A stretch of DNA of 64,000 nucleotides, taken from Pseudocercospora fijiensis CIRAD86. Lineage: Eukaryota; Ascomycota; Dothideomycetes; Mycosphaerellales; Mycosphaerellaceae. Positions 23,568-35,879 of the stretch are shown here, piece by piece. Within the stretch, counting starts at the first letter, position 1, and each line of letters begins with the position of its first letter. Made by a program: the position numbers and the translations under genes. The stretch spans positions 3,859,402 to 3,923,401 of the forward strand of contig NW_006921540.1 of NCBI RefSeq assembly GCF_000340215.1. Reading direction: 5' to 3'. The notes under the pieces were generated by a model. It had not been told where the DNA came from. It made no database searches and saw only the letters and a list, made by a program, of their open reading frames with translations.

Positions 23568-24396
23568 TACCGTATAGGCCTATATACCGACTAACTAATA
23601 TTAAACTATATCTTAATCTCTAGCGTAGCCTAGTATCGGGTCTCGTATTACTCGGGAGATAATACGCTACTTACCCGCTTTCCGGCTAATAGTGCTATTC
23701 TATCGGGTATAGTCTACGGATCTACTAGTAACCCGCTTTTTTAGTTTAGTATACTAAGGTCGGCGAGGTATGTTTCTAACTAGTATCGAATTGCTCTAAT
23801 ACTATGCTATACTTTTAACGTAGCAAGCTAGATATATAGCTAATCGTATAGATATAGGTACTTTAGCTAGGTATTACCTACCCGCTCGCCTATACTAAAT
23901 AGGACAGTATAGGCTATAACCTAGAGATAATCGGCTTTCTATACTAGTAGGCCGGGAAGGGTAATAGTACTTATATCTACTACTTTAAAGTCGGTAGCAA
24001 TCGCACTACTACTAGTGCCTATTTCGATTTTACAGGTTAGTTTAACAACAAGGATTTGCTACTCGATCGTATATATCTAGAAGACTAGTTTGTATACCTG
24101 CTATACGATCTAATTCTAGCTAATACTAAGGTCGCCGACTATATTATATTTCCGAATTGTAGTATATTAGACTAGGACGCTAGTAAGGCTCGTGCTATTA
24201 CTATAGTCCGCGGCGTAGACGAGTAGCATATCGATAGTATCTAGAGAAGCACGTTTTACTATAACTAAAATATTTAGCTACCGCCAACTAGGCAACCCTA
24301 AGCAGTACTATAAACGTTTACTATAGTCGGCCCAAGATAGTATTATATACTATCGCAGGTTAGCGTACCAGTATTGCTATACCCTATAGTAGGTCG
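22661..24396. other. RIP-mutated DNA, no gene recognised
   Basis: TA-saturated sequence between the intron-dense gene and the inverted-repeat structure. It contains a long (TA)n tract at 23535-23566. No protein motif was seen in any frame. Confidence 0.5.
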
Positions 24397-27240
24397 GGTT
24401 AGTTTGGTTTAGTTTACTAAGCCAAAATTCTAGGTTAGTTTAAGTTAGTTTGCTAAGCAACTATACGAGTAGCAGGTTAGAACTATAGAATTAGTCGGTT
24501 TCTAACAAGTATAGGAATATATACGTAACTTAAAGCAAGCCCTTTTTAAGACTAGTACTAATAGAATTTTCGAAGACTTTTATTTCGGACGTCTAATAAA
24601 GCATAATATACTATATATATACTTAGAGAGTATTTATCGCGCGCTATATAGCGCCGTATAATAGCGGCATATTTTGTATATAGAAACGCTTATAGAGGAT
24701 ACTAAGAATATCTATCCTACTAGAATATCTATCCTACCTACTACTATCTCGAATTTAGATATTCTAACCCTTAAGAATCTAATCTAGGGCTTTAAAATCC
24801 TTACCTATAGTCGTAACGCGATTCACGTAGATAGCTATAAGGACAATAGCTAAAATAGTATTAGTATGGTTCCAAAAGAGGTAGTAAAATTTAGTAGGAA
24901 ATTCTACCTAGATATCTTCCGCAGTTACTACTTTAATAGTAATAATACTACTATATATAGTCTAACTATCTAGTATAAAGACCCGGCTAGAGGTACTAGC
25001 TACAGTAATCTTATAAGTAACCTAACTCTATTACTAGGAAATATAATAAATATCTATACTACGGTAGGCTATACTAAATAAGTTAGCTATTTAGTAGGAA
25101 TAGGCCTACTACCGTCTCTATATACCGGCTCCGAGTGCCGACTATGCCTCTAGATTTAACTCCCCCCTATCTCGAAGGCTAAGGTACCGAGTAGAACCCC
25201 TGTACCTTATGTCTGCTCGGTTGTCGCGGAGCGCTTATAAGTAAGATATTAAAAAAGTATATAAAATATACGAGAAGAGCATCCTAGGATATAGGTCGTT
25301 AGTAAATAATAGTAGTACGCCTAGTTATTTATATAGTACGTTACTCTAAACGACTATGAGCCTATATTATCTCGTACTTCGCTTATAAGACTATATTATA
25401 TACGACCGGGTAAGTATAGTAGGGAGGTAGAGGTAGTATCTTAGGACGAGGCTTCTATATATCTTAGAATCTCTTATACGGGCTATACGTTCTTCTTCGT
25501 TAGACTCGTAGGTAGAGTCGTCGCTAGACTCTACTAACTTGTGCTATCGATCTCCTCCCTAGTTATCCTAGCTATACGAGTAGCGGTAAGCGATAATACC
25601 TAGATCGTATAACGATCTCTCCCCTTCTTTAGTTATATATACTTCTACTTCTTAGTATAGTTAAACTACGAATACTATTAAGGCAAGCCGGGATATGGCA
25701 AGAAACTAGTCTAAATATAGCTCGTCTCCGTAATAATCGAGTAAACATAAGGCGCTAGGTTTCTACTTCGTACCTTATATCTAGGTATAACGCGGGAATA
25801 AAACTAGGAGTATAGCCGGTATATATAGCTAGTAAAAGGATGCGAAAGTGTGCCTCGTCCTAGGTTAATGTGGCGGCTAAATACAAATCCTAATTAATCC
25901 GCTATAAACCGACGCCGAATCTTAGCTAGAAGCTATATATTTTTATATTAAAGAGCAACCCGCTTCGTATAGATAGTAAGGAGGTTAGAAAGCTTAAACT
26001 CGGTTATAAGAAATATCTAGGGTTGCGTTGGTCTACTTTACCCCTCGCCTACGTTCGGGGATTTAAACTATACGTAAAGTCGCACTTTCTTAGTAGGCTA
26101 TACGTAAAAGTCGACGATAGCACTATTATAGAGTAAATATAATAGGAAACTGGATATAAGTGCGATAAGAGATGAGAAACAGTAGATTTCCGCTATATTA
26201 GTAGCTAGTAAATTGCGACTAAGGACCTTAATCCGGCCTCTTAGCAAAACTCTAGTCTACTATATAATCGATTACTTTATATATCGGCCTATATATCTAT
26301 TATGTAATCTACTACCCTCTCCGCCCTCTCTACCTTAGTTAACCGCTTAGTACGTACCCTCTTTATATTTTCGCCCTTTTTACGCCCTATACCGAGTTTT
26401 CTATACTCTTTGTATACTAGAAAGAAAGAATACGAAGAATACGCGCCTTAGAATAAGGTAGACTAGCTTGCTAAGGATTATATAAGAAAACGGCGGTAGT
26501 AAAGTCTATAGCTATAATATACTCGGATAAGGCTATATATATAATATTTAGACTCGCGGTTCCTTACTATACCTACCTAGATATCCGAATAGGACTAGAA
26601 TATACGATTATATCGAGGTTTACGTATAGCCTACTAAGAAAGTGCGATTCTATATATAGTTGAAATCCCCGCGACTACGGGATAAAGTATAACTAACGAA
26701 ACCCCGGATACCTTCGTAGCTTTCGAGAGATTACTAATCGCTATAGCCGTAAATTATATACTAGACTTAAAATCTAATATAATTACTTAGACGAGTCGCT
26801 AGAAGGGAGTTATAGAGATTAAAAGCTCGGTCTACCTTTTATCTTAGAATAGCCGGATCTCGCGAAGGGTAATAGTATCCGGTCTAAGGCGCCGCTTTTT
26901 TATCGTCTAAACCTACCTTTTACCCTTTTTTATAGAAGAATAGCTTTTCTTCGTAATAGTCTTCGTCTGTCTACCTTTTTAGCTACTCTATCCTTCTTAT
27001 ATCTACCTAAAGTATTCTTATTTCGTAGTACTGTTTTCCGAGTAACCCCCTTCCCTTATATATACTATATATAGTATTCCTCTTCCGATATTTCGTTCTC
27101 GCTACGGTCTTCCTATACTTAGCTTACTTTACTCGTACTCTATTCTAAGTTCTAAAGGTATCTTTATATACGTTCGGGCGACGAAGGTATATCGCTAAGA
27201 CCTAGAAAAATTAATAAGCCTATAAATGTAAAGAGATATT
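24397..27240 (+). repeat. Left arm of a 6.8-kb inverted repeat
   Basis: Read as reverse complement, this arm aligns along its length with 27351-31192. The outer end GGGTTAGTTTGGTTTAGTTT pairs with the right outer end near 31192. Anchor pairs (left/right): 24533-24540 / 31043-31050; 24829-24843 / 29858-29872; 25064-25070 / 28828-28834; 25990-26010 / 27876-27896; 27228-27240 / 27351-27363. Identity by eye is high, with differences mostly of RIP type. The arm carries a 693-bp insertion (26016-26708) missing from the other arm. Confidence 0.85.
26016..26708. mobile_element. 693-bp MITE with TA target duplication (mariner/Stowaway-like)
   Basis: It starts TCTAGGGTTGCGTTGG and its reverse-complemented end starts TCCGGGGTTTCGTTAG. 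The inverted similarity continues inward for about 85 bp on each side, including the shared CGCACTTTCTTAGTAGGC. Flanking dinucleotides are TA on both sides (26014-26015 and 26709-26710). The opposite arm of the large inverted repeat shows the empty site with a single TG/TA dinucleotide at the corresponding place. No transposase fits in 693 bp, so it is non-autonomous. A TA duplication points to Tc1/mariner-type transposition (established for that superfamily). Confidence 0.8.
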
Positions 27241-28959
27241 TATACTTCTGATACTCTAGACTAAATAGTCTTCTATTAAACCGTCCTAGTCGGTTATCGT
27301 TAGATTCGTAATTAGGATAGTCCGTATCCTTACTAGGAAGTGTTATAGAATATCTCTTTACGATTATAGGCTTATTAATTTTCTAGGTTCTAGCGATATA
27401 CCTTCGTCGTCTAAGCGCATATAAAGATACCTTTAGAGCCTAAAGGGCAAGGGTAAAGCAAGCTAAGTATAGGGAGACCGTAGCGAGAACGAGATATCGG
27501 AAGAGTAAGACTCTCCGTAGTATATATAAGGGAAGGGGGTTCCTCGGAAAACAGTACTAAAAAAACAAGAAGGCCTTAGATAGATAAGAGAAGGCTAAAA
27601 GGAGTAGGTATACGAAGACTATCGTAAAGAAAAGTTATTCTTCTATTAAAAAAAGGGTATAAGGTAGGACTCGACAATAAAGAAGTAGTACTTTAAACTA
27701 GGTACTATTACCCTTCGCTAGATCCGGCTATTCTAAGACAAAAGAGGGACCGAGTTTTTAATCCCTAAGACTCTCTTCTAGCGACTCGTCCGAGAAATTA
27801 TATTAGATTTTTAGTCTAGTATACGATTTACGGCTAAGGCGATTAATGCTCTTTAGGAAGCTACGGAGGCATTTCTTATAACCGAATTTAAGCTTTATAA
27901 CCTCCTTGCTATTTATACGAAGCGGGGTACTCTTTAATATAAAGATATATAGCTTCTAGCTGAAATTCGGCGTCGGTTTATAGCGGATTAGTTAGACTTT
28001 GTATTTAGTCGTTAGATTAACCTAGGAGGAGGCCTATTTTCGCATCCTTTTACTAGCTATATATACCGGCTATACTCCTAGTTTTATTCCCGCGTTATAC
28101 CTAGATATAAGGTACGAAGTAGAAACCTAGCGCCCTATATTTACTCGGCTATTATAGAGACGAGCTATATTTAAATTGGTTTCTTCGTATATCGCGACCG
28201 AGTAGATAGTTAGCGAAAGGGCGATAGAACGTTTATAATACGTCTCTATTTAGACCTAAAATACAAAGGTCCTAAGGAGCCCTAATATACTAACTATAAA
28301 GAGATTCTTTAGTATTAGCACTTTAATCCTCTATACTACGAGGCAGATAGTAAGCCTACGAGAGAGAAATTTTAATAAGAGATTCTCTATAATACGTAGC
28401 GCTATTATATAGCGACAGATACGTACTAAGTCCGGCAACTCGAAGAAGAATTAAGATAGCGACTAAGGAAGATTTAAGAGATCGATAGTATACTAGTAGA
28501 GTCGAGGTCTTATAAGCGAAGTACGAGATAATATAGGCTCTAGGTCGTATAGAGTAACGTACTATATAAATAACTAGGCGTGCGACTCTTATTTACTTAC
28601 GACCTATATCCTAGGATACTCTTCTTATACTTTTTATACTCTTTTCTAATACCTTACCTATAAGCGCTCCGCGATAACCGATTAAATATAAGCTATAGGG
28701 TTTCCGCTCGGTACCTTAGCCTCCGAGATAGGGCGGAGTTAAATTTAGAGCGATAGCCGGCACTCGTAGCCGGCATACAGAGATGGTGGTAGGCCTTTTC
28801 CTACTAAATAACTAGCTTGTTTAGTATAGCCTACCTAACATTTCTCATATTTCCTAGTAATAGGCCTAGGTTATTTATAAGATTACTATAGCTAGTAAGG
28901 GAATTACTAAAGAATATCTATACTATAGTAGGATACTATTATTACGCCGAGTGTTTGTT

Positions 28960-29790
28960 AAAAGGAGGCTTTTGCCTATTACTATACCGGCTATATATAC
29001 CGGCTATATTTCAAAGTTTGCCGCACCTGCCTTTTTTAGCCGTATCTAACTTCTTTTCTTGCTCTAACGTTACTATAATATAGGCTTGCGCGACGCTTAC
29101 TCTATTACCTAGCGATACCGCGATACTACCTCTCTCGCTATATTTAACCTTCGTATCGATACCTATATCTCTACGCTCTATATCCACTACCTCCGTACTA
29201 ATATCCTCGCTCCGCGCGCGCCTTCGTATACCTTCGTAACGTACTTTCTTTATTAATTCGACGACTTTTGTAATACCGAGTCTACTTAACTAAGTTATAA
29301 CGACTCGTACGAAGGGACCTACTACTTCTACGGATTATAATAAGACCGGAAGTAGTAGAACGAGTATAGTATATTAACGCAAGAAGGCTACTACTACTAC
29401 CGCCAGCTCTAGCACTAGAAAGAGCGTCGCGAGTAAGGCTCCGCGTAAGACGACGGCAGATAAGGCTCTAGGCAAGACGACGACTAGCGCTTCTACTACT
29501 AGTAGCAATAATCGTACGAAGCGTCGATAGCGCCTAGGAAGTAAGTCCTATCTATAGCCGGTAGCGTAGCCGGTAGCGTAGCCGGCATTCTTACGATTCT
29601 TTTACTAATCCTTCTTTAGCCGTAGCCCTTCGTTAGATTCGGATATATTAGAAGGATACTAAACTCCTAATCCGTAAAGCTCCTTTCTAACGACTTATTT
29701 GTAAAATTGCCTAGTATATTATATAGGACCTTCGCTTCTAAGCCTCTATAATAGATACCCTTTAAGAGGCTTTAGAAGCCTACCTTATTT
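28960..29790. mobile_element. Insertion A in the right arm, with CCGGCTA-type repeats
   Basis: Absent from the left arm at the matching position. Near its ends are short inverted arrays: CCGGCTATATATACCGGCTA around 28987-29009, and TAGCCGGTAGCGTAGCCGG twice around 29559-29594. Boundaries are approximate because homology to the left arm fades on both sides. Probably a non-autonomous element. Confidence 0.5.
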
Positions 29791-30080
29791 GTATCTACGA
29801 ATATATATTTCTCTTCTACCTCTTTTCGAACTATACTAATACTATTTTAGCTATTGTCCTTATAGCTATCTACGCGAAGCGTATTACGATTATAGATAAG
29901 ATTTTAAAGCCCTCAATTAGATTCTAAAAGGCTAGAATGTCTATATTCGAAATAGTACTACTAGGTAGGATAGATATTATAGTAGGAAGAATGTTCTTAG
30001 TGTTATCTATAATCGTTTTCTATATACGAAATAAGCCGCTGTTATACGGCGCTATATACCGCGCTCTAAATACTCCCTAA

Positions 30081-30122
<42 letters not shown>

Positions 30123-30175
30123 TATAGTATAGTATACTTTATTAGCCGTACGGAATAGAAGTCTTTAAAAATCCC

Positions 30176-31033
30176 GTTAGTACTAAGGAGTAAAAACGCC
30201 GGCTACGCTACCGGCTACGCTAATAGCTACGCTACTAGGTCTTTTAAAGAACTAGAAGAAGATAGATATTTTAGTTAATTTGTATTAGTTTATATTTTTA
30301 TAAAAAGAAAATAGGGAAAAAGAAGGAAGGTTAAAGAGCCTAATACTTATAGTTATAGGCATTATCCCTGTTTTCTAGACTATATTATATACCTGCCTTC
30401 GCAACTCTACCTAATACTTACTCTAAATATCCTTATACTCTACCTACTAGAAATTTAACTAGATACCTAGACCTATAGCTGCCTCTATATCTTTTACTAT
30501 CTTCTATAGGTTAAAGGACTCCTCTATAGCAGCCTCTATATCCTTATATAATACGAAGTTACTACCTACCCTACCCTTTATATCTACTAAATAACTAAGA
30601 GTTCTAAGGAACGAACTAGCATTCGGCCTTAGTATAGCGAGTAACTAGTAGAACGTAGTATAGAGCTATTTTATAGCTCTTTTATATACTATACCGATAC
30701 CGAGGGAAGAGCTATCCTATTACTTAATATTAGAGAATAGTTTAGTAGGAAAGTGTTAGAACTTCTTAAAGAGGGCTTCTAGGGAAATCGATAAGTTCTA
30801 CCTAGATATAGATAATAATATTCTACCGAGTAGTTAGGGAATCAAATAGCGAGCGAAAGGATAAAATTTATACCTAATAAGTGTAGTTTCTAAACTAACC
30901 TATAATAGCTTGTATATATATATGCTCTTAATTAGTTAGTGCCCTTAGCTAATTATCTATAGATTTAGGGTTATATAAGTACCTTCCTATAACTAAAAAA
31001 TGCCGGCTACGCTGCCGGCTATACTCTCGTGTC
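30176..31033. mobile_element. Insertion B in the right arm, with GCCGGCTACGCT repeats
   Basis: About 850 bp missing from the left arm. It begins with GCCGGCTACGCTACCGGCTA (30188 onward) and ends with GCCGGCTACGCTGCCGGCTA (about 31002-31021). It shares this terminal motif with insertion A, suggesting one family. No coding motif was seen. Confidence 0.5.
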
Positions 31034-31192
31034 TTATAAAGGGCTTGCTTCGAGTTACGTATACATTCTTACACTTCTTAGAAACCGATAAATTCTATAG
31101 TTCGAACTAGCTACTCCTACAGTTGCTTAGCAAACTAACCTAAACCAAACTAGATCTTTAGCTTAGCAAACTAAACTAAACTAAACTAACCC

Positions 31193-34100
31193 AAACTACT
31201 ACGGGGTCTAGTCTCGACTCGTACGAGTTCTATACTACTTTAGGTACCGCTACCTAGCTTCCCTATTTTTTATAGTATCCCGTTATACTTCTTAGTAGAT
31301 ATAATATACAGTTTTCGTCCCCGTTGTAATTATACCGTAGTTAACTAAAGCTAAGGCGAATAACGCCGTAGGCCTAGAGCTAGTACTCCTATACTAAAAG
31401 GGCACACAAGGCTATAGTTATTACTAAGTATATTATCTCTACGAATACAAAACTAAAGAGCTTACTTACGAGTCGGGCAGAATCGAGTATAACAACGCTT
31501 ACTATCGATAATAACAGTCATCTTCGGCCACTTCTCCTTACTACCGTAGAGCTTCGTAAAGGCCTTTTCGAAAGACGGTAGTTCTATCTATAGGACTAGT
31601 TTATACTAGCCTTCCGAGACGCTATTCCGGTAAATAATAACTTTGTTTAGTAGAGAGCTATTCTTCTTATACTACAAATTTAGACGCTTAATTACCGTTT
31701 CTTCGAGCCTATTAGCTATTTCTTAGCGGCTATCCTATATACAGATCGAGCCTAGCTATTAGAGTACATACTTATTAACGCTAGTAATAAGCGTAGCTAT
31801 TAATAGCGTACCTTCGAGGAGCCTAGCGACGGGTAGGTAATATTAATACTAAATAGTAGTATTATCTCGTTATTAAGCAGTTTACTACTAAAGGCATTTA
31901 GTATATAGTACGCTACGCTACTACCCTTTACGTTAAACTTAAGTACTAGATTACTAATATATATGCCCTATCTAATAGGCTTCTAAAGCTTCGATCCTAG
32001 AGAGTAGATAGTATATATACTAAATTTAATATTACTAAATTATTTAATACGAGCGTATAACTACTTATCGGCTTCCGGAATAAATACAATGAGGAACCTA
32101 ATACCTATACTCTCCTAGGCCGCTATCGCGAAGATATTAGTATTATATAACGTAGCGAGCGGTTACTAAAGTCGCGATTCTATATAGTAGTAAGGGTCTC
32201 TAGTAAGATTTCCTACGTAGGCTTAATACGCTAGCCTATACTAATACTATATAACTTTATATACTTTTTAACTCTATTAATCAAGTTTTAAGATTACCTA
32301 GGTCCCTATATAGCGTATTGCCTCGATTGCCTTTACGGTTAATAATTAGAAACGACTACCTATTAGATTTTCTAGGTCTAGTAAACTTAACGCCCTATAA
32401 GTTCTAGGAGCCCTTCTACGGCGTAATAGGTTTCGAATTCGAACTATAGCTTACGTAAAGAGTATCTAGGATATAGTCGGATACTATAATTATACTAGGA
32501 CCTACCGAGAAGCTAAATAGCCTTATAGAAGTTAACTAAGGATTACTATTAGGATTAGTAAGACGGAAGAGTTATATACTATTCCTAAGTCTAGTACCGG
32601 GAGTTCTAGTAACAGATATAGCGTTAAGATTTAAAAATCTAGCTACGAATTTAAGTATCTTAGAAGTCTAGTTGCTACTAAGTAGGCGTCGACAAGGCTA
32701 GCTAGGACGGACTATATATAACTTTATAGGCAGATATTAGTAATTAGCGCACGTACCGACGTTAAGTACTAGACGATCTAGGTACCTACTAGTAAGGGCA
32801 ATTCCGTAGTACTAACGGAAGTAATTATTAACCGTAATCTATCGTAGTATAGTATTTATAGGGTCGATAAAGCAGAATATAACCTAGTTAGTATTACTTA
32901 AACGCTAGACCTAATTCTTGTCGGCGACCTTCGTAAAGCCGATAACAGTCCTAATCTTAACTCTAATTAGCTCTTACTAGCTATCTTTTATATCGGCGGT
33001 ATCGACCTTTAATATATAAAAGAAAGCTTTAAGCTAGTTAAGATTACTAGTACGCGCGTTAGCCTAAAGCTAAAGTAGAAGTCTAGGTTAGTAAAAGGCA
33101 CTAGCGGTAACGTTTAAATTAACTAGTAGACGCCGGTTAACTACTAGGCGAATAGAGGAGTAGTAGCCTCGTAGTACTTATAGCCTCCGCCTAAATCGGA
33201 AAGCTCCTTCCTAGATAGCTATAGTATAGATAGAATTTGTTTTAGCCTACGTTATAAACGGTATTAGTCTCGTCTAGCGCCCTAGTTTAGACGATGTTTA
33301 TAAGTAGTAGTATAATTTAGAGTATTAGGTAGTTTAAATATTTCTTTAAATATTCTCCTATTCTTTTCTAATATTATACTAAAACTATCGTCTAGGCCCG
33401 TCGTAGTACTATAAGCTTAATAAGAGAGTAAATTAGGCTATAAAATTAAAACAATTCTAGGACATCCTATTAAGTAGTCTTCTATTACTAAAATTTACCC
33501 TTATCTTCCTAACGGGTAGATAAAGTATTATTTGTTTATATATATTAGTAGATACTAAGATAATATTAACAGAAACTACTATACCGTTACTACTAGACAA
33601 CTTAGTCCTAAATAAAATTAATATATAGATCGAAGACGTACCTCGAATCTAGCGCGAATCTAACGCCGCTTTCTATCTAGAAAGTAAAACACGTTTAATT
33701 AAATTTCTCGGCGGTCTCTTAATATAACCTAATAAAAAGTATATCGTTAGAACCGCGCAATCTTATTCTATCTAACACAAAACTTTCGTATAGGTCGAGA
33801 ACGTATCTCGAATCTAAGACGAATCTAACGCTGCCTTTCTAATCGGAAAGCGGTATACGTTATTTAGATATCTAGGCGGTCTCTAGATATATTTTAGTTA
33901 AAAGTACCTAGTTCGAACCGCGTAATAAGGTTCTATATTCTAACTAGCTCGATACTATCGTACTACGAGCGGATATTATACTACTTGTAATTAATATTAG
34001 CTACGTTAAATACTACGAAAGGGTCTAAGGGAGGTACTTAGGTTATTGCCTCGCCCCTCCTAGTACCTAGACATATATAGCAAACCGGGCCTATAGTCTC

Positions 34101-35639
34101 TAAAAATAGGGGACGTTAGGCTATTCCCTATACCCTAGGAACTCGCTTAGCTAAACTTAATTTTTCGGATTTTATATATTATAAGTTAAAACCGTCGGTA
34201 TTATATATAATTATTATTAATATATTGTCTTCTAGACGCGGTAAGGTATAATAGTACCCGCTAAATTCGGATTTACGTATTTCGAGGTATAGTTGTTGCT
34301 TATTATTATAGTATCGTAGTATTATCGTTAGTCTTACTAGTATACGTTAGAATTCTCGGTTAGTCCTATAGAGTATCTATACTAATAGTTGCCTATATAG
34401 CGATAGCACAATAAGGAACCTAGATATACTCTAAATTACCTTACTCCCTATACTTTATACTGTGAGAATTCGAATAGTATTAATAAAGGCCTACTATAGG
34501 CGGAAGAGAGGGTTCTAAGAGGGGATTCTTCCCCCTAGTATAGCGCTAGGACTTGTTACTAGAATACAGACACCCTTATTAACCTAGTATAATATACTAT
34601 TCCTATATTATTCTAATAGAGGTGCTATTATAGTGCGCTATATACTATAGTATAAATTATAAGTAGACTCTTCTAACTACTAAGTATAGCTATATATACT
34701 ACGATAGGTTATACTACCTATAGAACCTTATACTATTATAGCTAATAGTAGTAGTAGTAGTAGTAGGAGTATTAGCCTCCGCTTAGTACTACCTACTAGA
34801 AATCTAATTTACTAGTAACATTTAATTTGCTATATAGGCCTCTAACCGTATACTAATTATATAGGTTAACCTACTATTTGTCGAGATATAGTTAATACTA
34901 TAAGGAGCTATAACTAGCTAGCAATAGTTAATACCTAAATAGTAACTACTCGCCTATCGGATTAAGTATATACGTTATATTCGCGTTAGACTTTGCGATA
35001 CTCGTTAAATATTATTATAAATCTAAGCGTTTATAGAGGCAAAATATGTAGCTAGAACTAGGCAATAGTTCAGATTAATATACTATTAGTCGAGGTATAG
35101 CTCAATTTAATTTACTATATAGTATTATATTTAGTCTAGTAGCTATTAATATACTAGGTATCTATCTTAGATCTTAGGTAGATAAAATATTTAGAAGGTT
35201 ATAATTGTAACTCTTAAGCCTATAGGTAGCCTATATAGACTAGAATAGTCCTTAGGTTGCCTTGTATTCTCCTATATAGAAACCCTTTTTCTTCGGGCCT
35301 AGAGGCTAGTAGATAAAGCTTAGGTCCCTTCGTATTAGAATACTAGTTATACTCCTAGTGCTTATTTAATAGGTTTTAAGTTACTATCTATAAGATACTA
35401 CTAGTATTCCTATAAAGTCGTCTAGTAATATGCTAGCTCTACGTTCTTTAGTACTCCTAATAGTATAAGGTTTTATTCTATTTTTATAATAGACTATTAC
35501 TAGTATATATTAGTAGGATAACGAGTCGAAGGCTAATTACAAGCATACGAAGATATACCTAGTATATTAGTTTAAGTATTATATATAACGAGATTATAGT
35601 AGAGTACTCTATTAGAGTCGAATAAGACATACTAAGTGT
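31193..35639. other. RIP-mutated DNA, no gene recognised
   Basis: TA-saturated sequence with stops in all frames. It includes a tandem duplication at 33629-33945 and a (TAG)n tract at about 34745-34766. No protein domain could be named. Confidence 0.5.
33629..33945. repeat. Diverged tandem duplication, about 170-bp period
   Basis: Two units share the same landmarks in order: GATCGAAGACGTACCTCGAA / GGTCGAGAACGTATCTCGAA, CGAATCTAACGC, CTTTCTA..GAAAG, CGGCGGTCTCT / AGGCGGTCTCT, and (A)GTT-GAACCGCG. The unit contains a short GAACCGCG element reminiscent of a tRNA B box, but no A box or cloverleaf was found. Confidence 0.65.
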
Positions 35640-35879
35640 ATGCGCAGACACATAGCTATACGTTTGCGCATATCGGATCGGGAGACCGGCAATCCCGGAT
35701 ACGAAGATTCTATTATGCTAGGATTATATATTACGCTAAGTAAGGATATGATATCTTTGCGCTTTTCTATGCGCTCGAACCCTCTTCTTCTTTCTCTACT
35801 ATAAACTACTCGTACGTATTAGACCTAGAGCCCTCTGTATATACCTATGCGCATTCCTAATCCGCTTAGTACTAGAATC

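Larger units (their letters stand above)
27351..31192 (-). repeat. Right arm of the 6.8-kb inverted repeat
   Basis: Reverse complement of the left arm across a spacer of about 110 bp (27241-27350). Relative to the left arm it carries two extra segments, roughly 28960-29790 and 30176-31033, and lacks the 693-bp MITE. A (TA)n tract sits at 30081-30115. Decayed coding-like stretches exist in the arm (for example near 27890-28330 on +), but no domain was recognised. Confidence 0.85.

Noticed and set aside
33880..33945. tRNA gene suggested by GTTCGAACCGCG
   Set aside because: No A box, acceptor stem or anticodon arm could be folded from the flanks.
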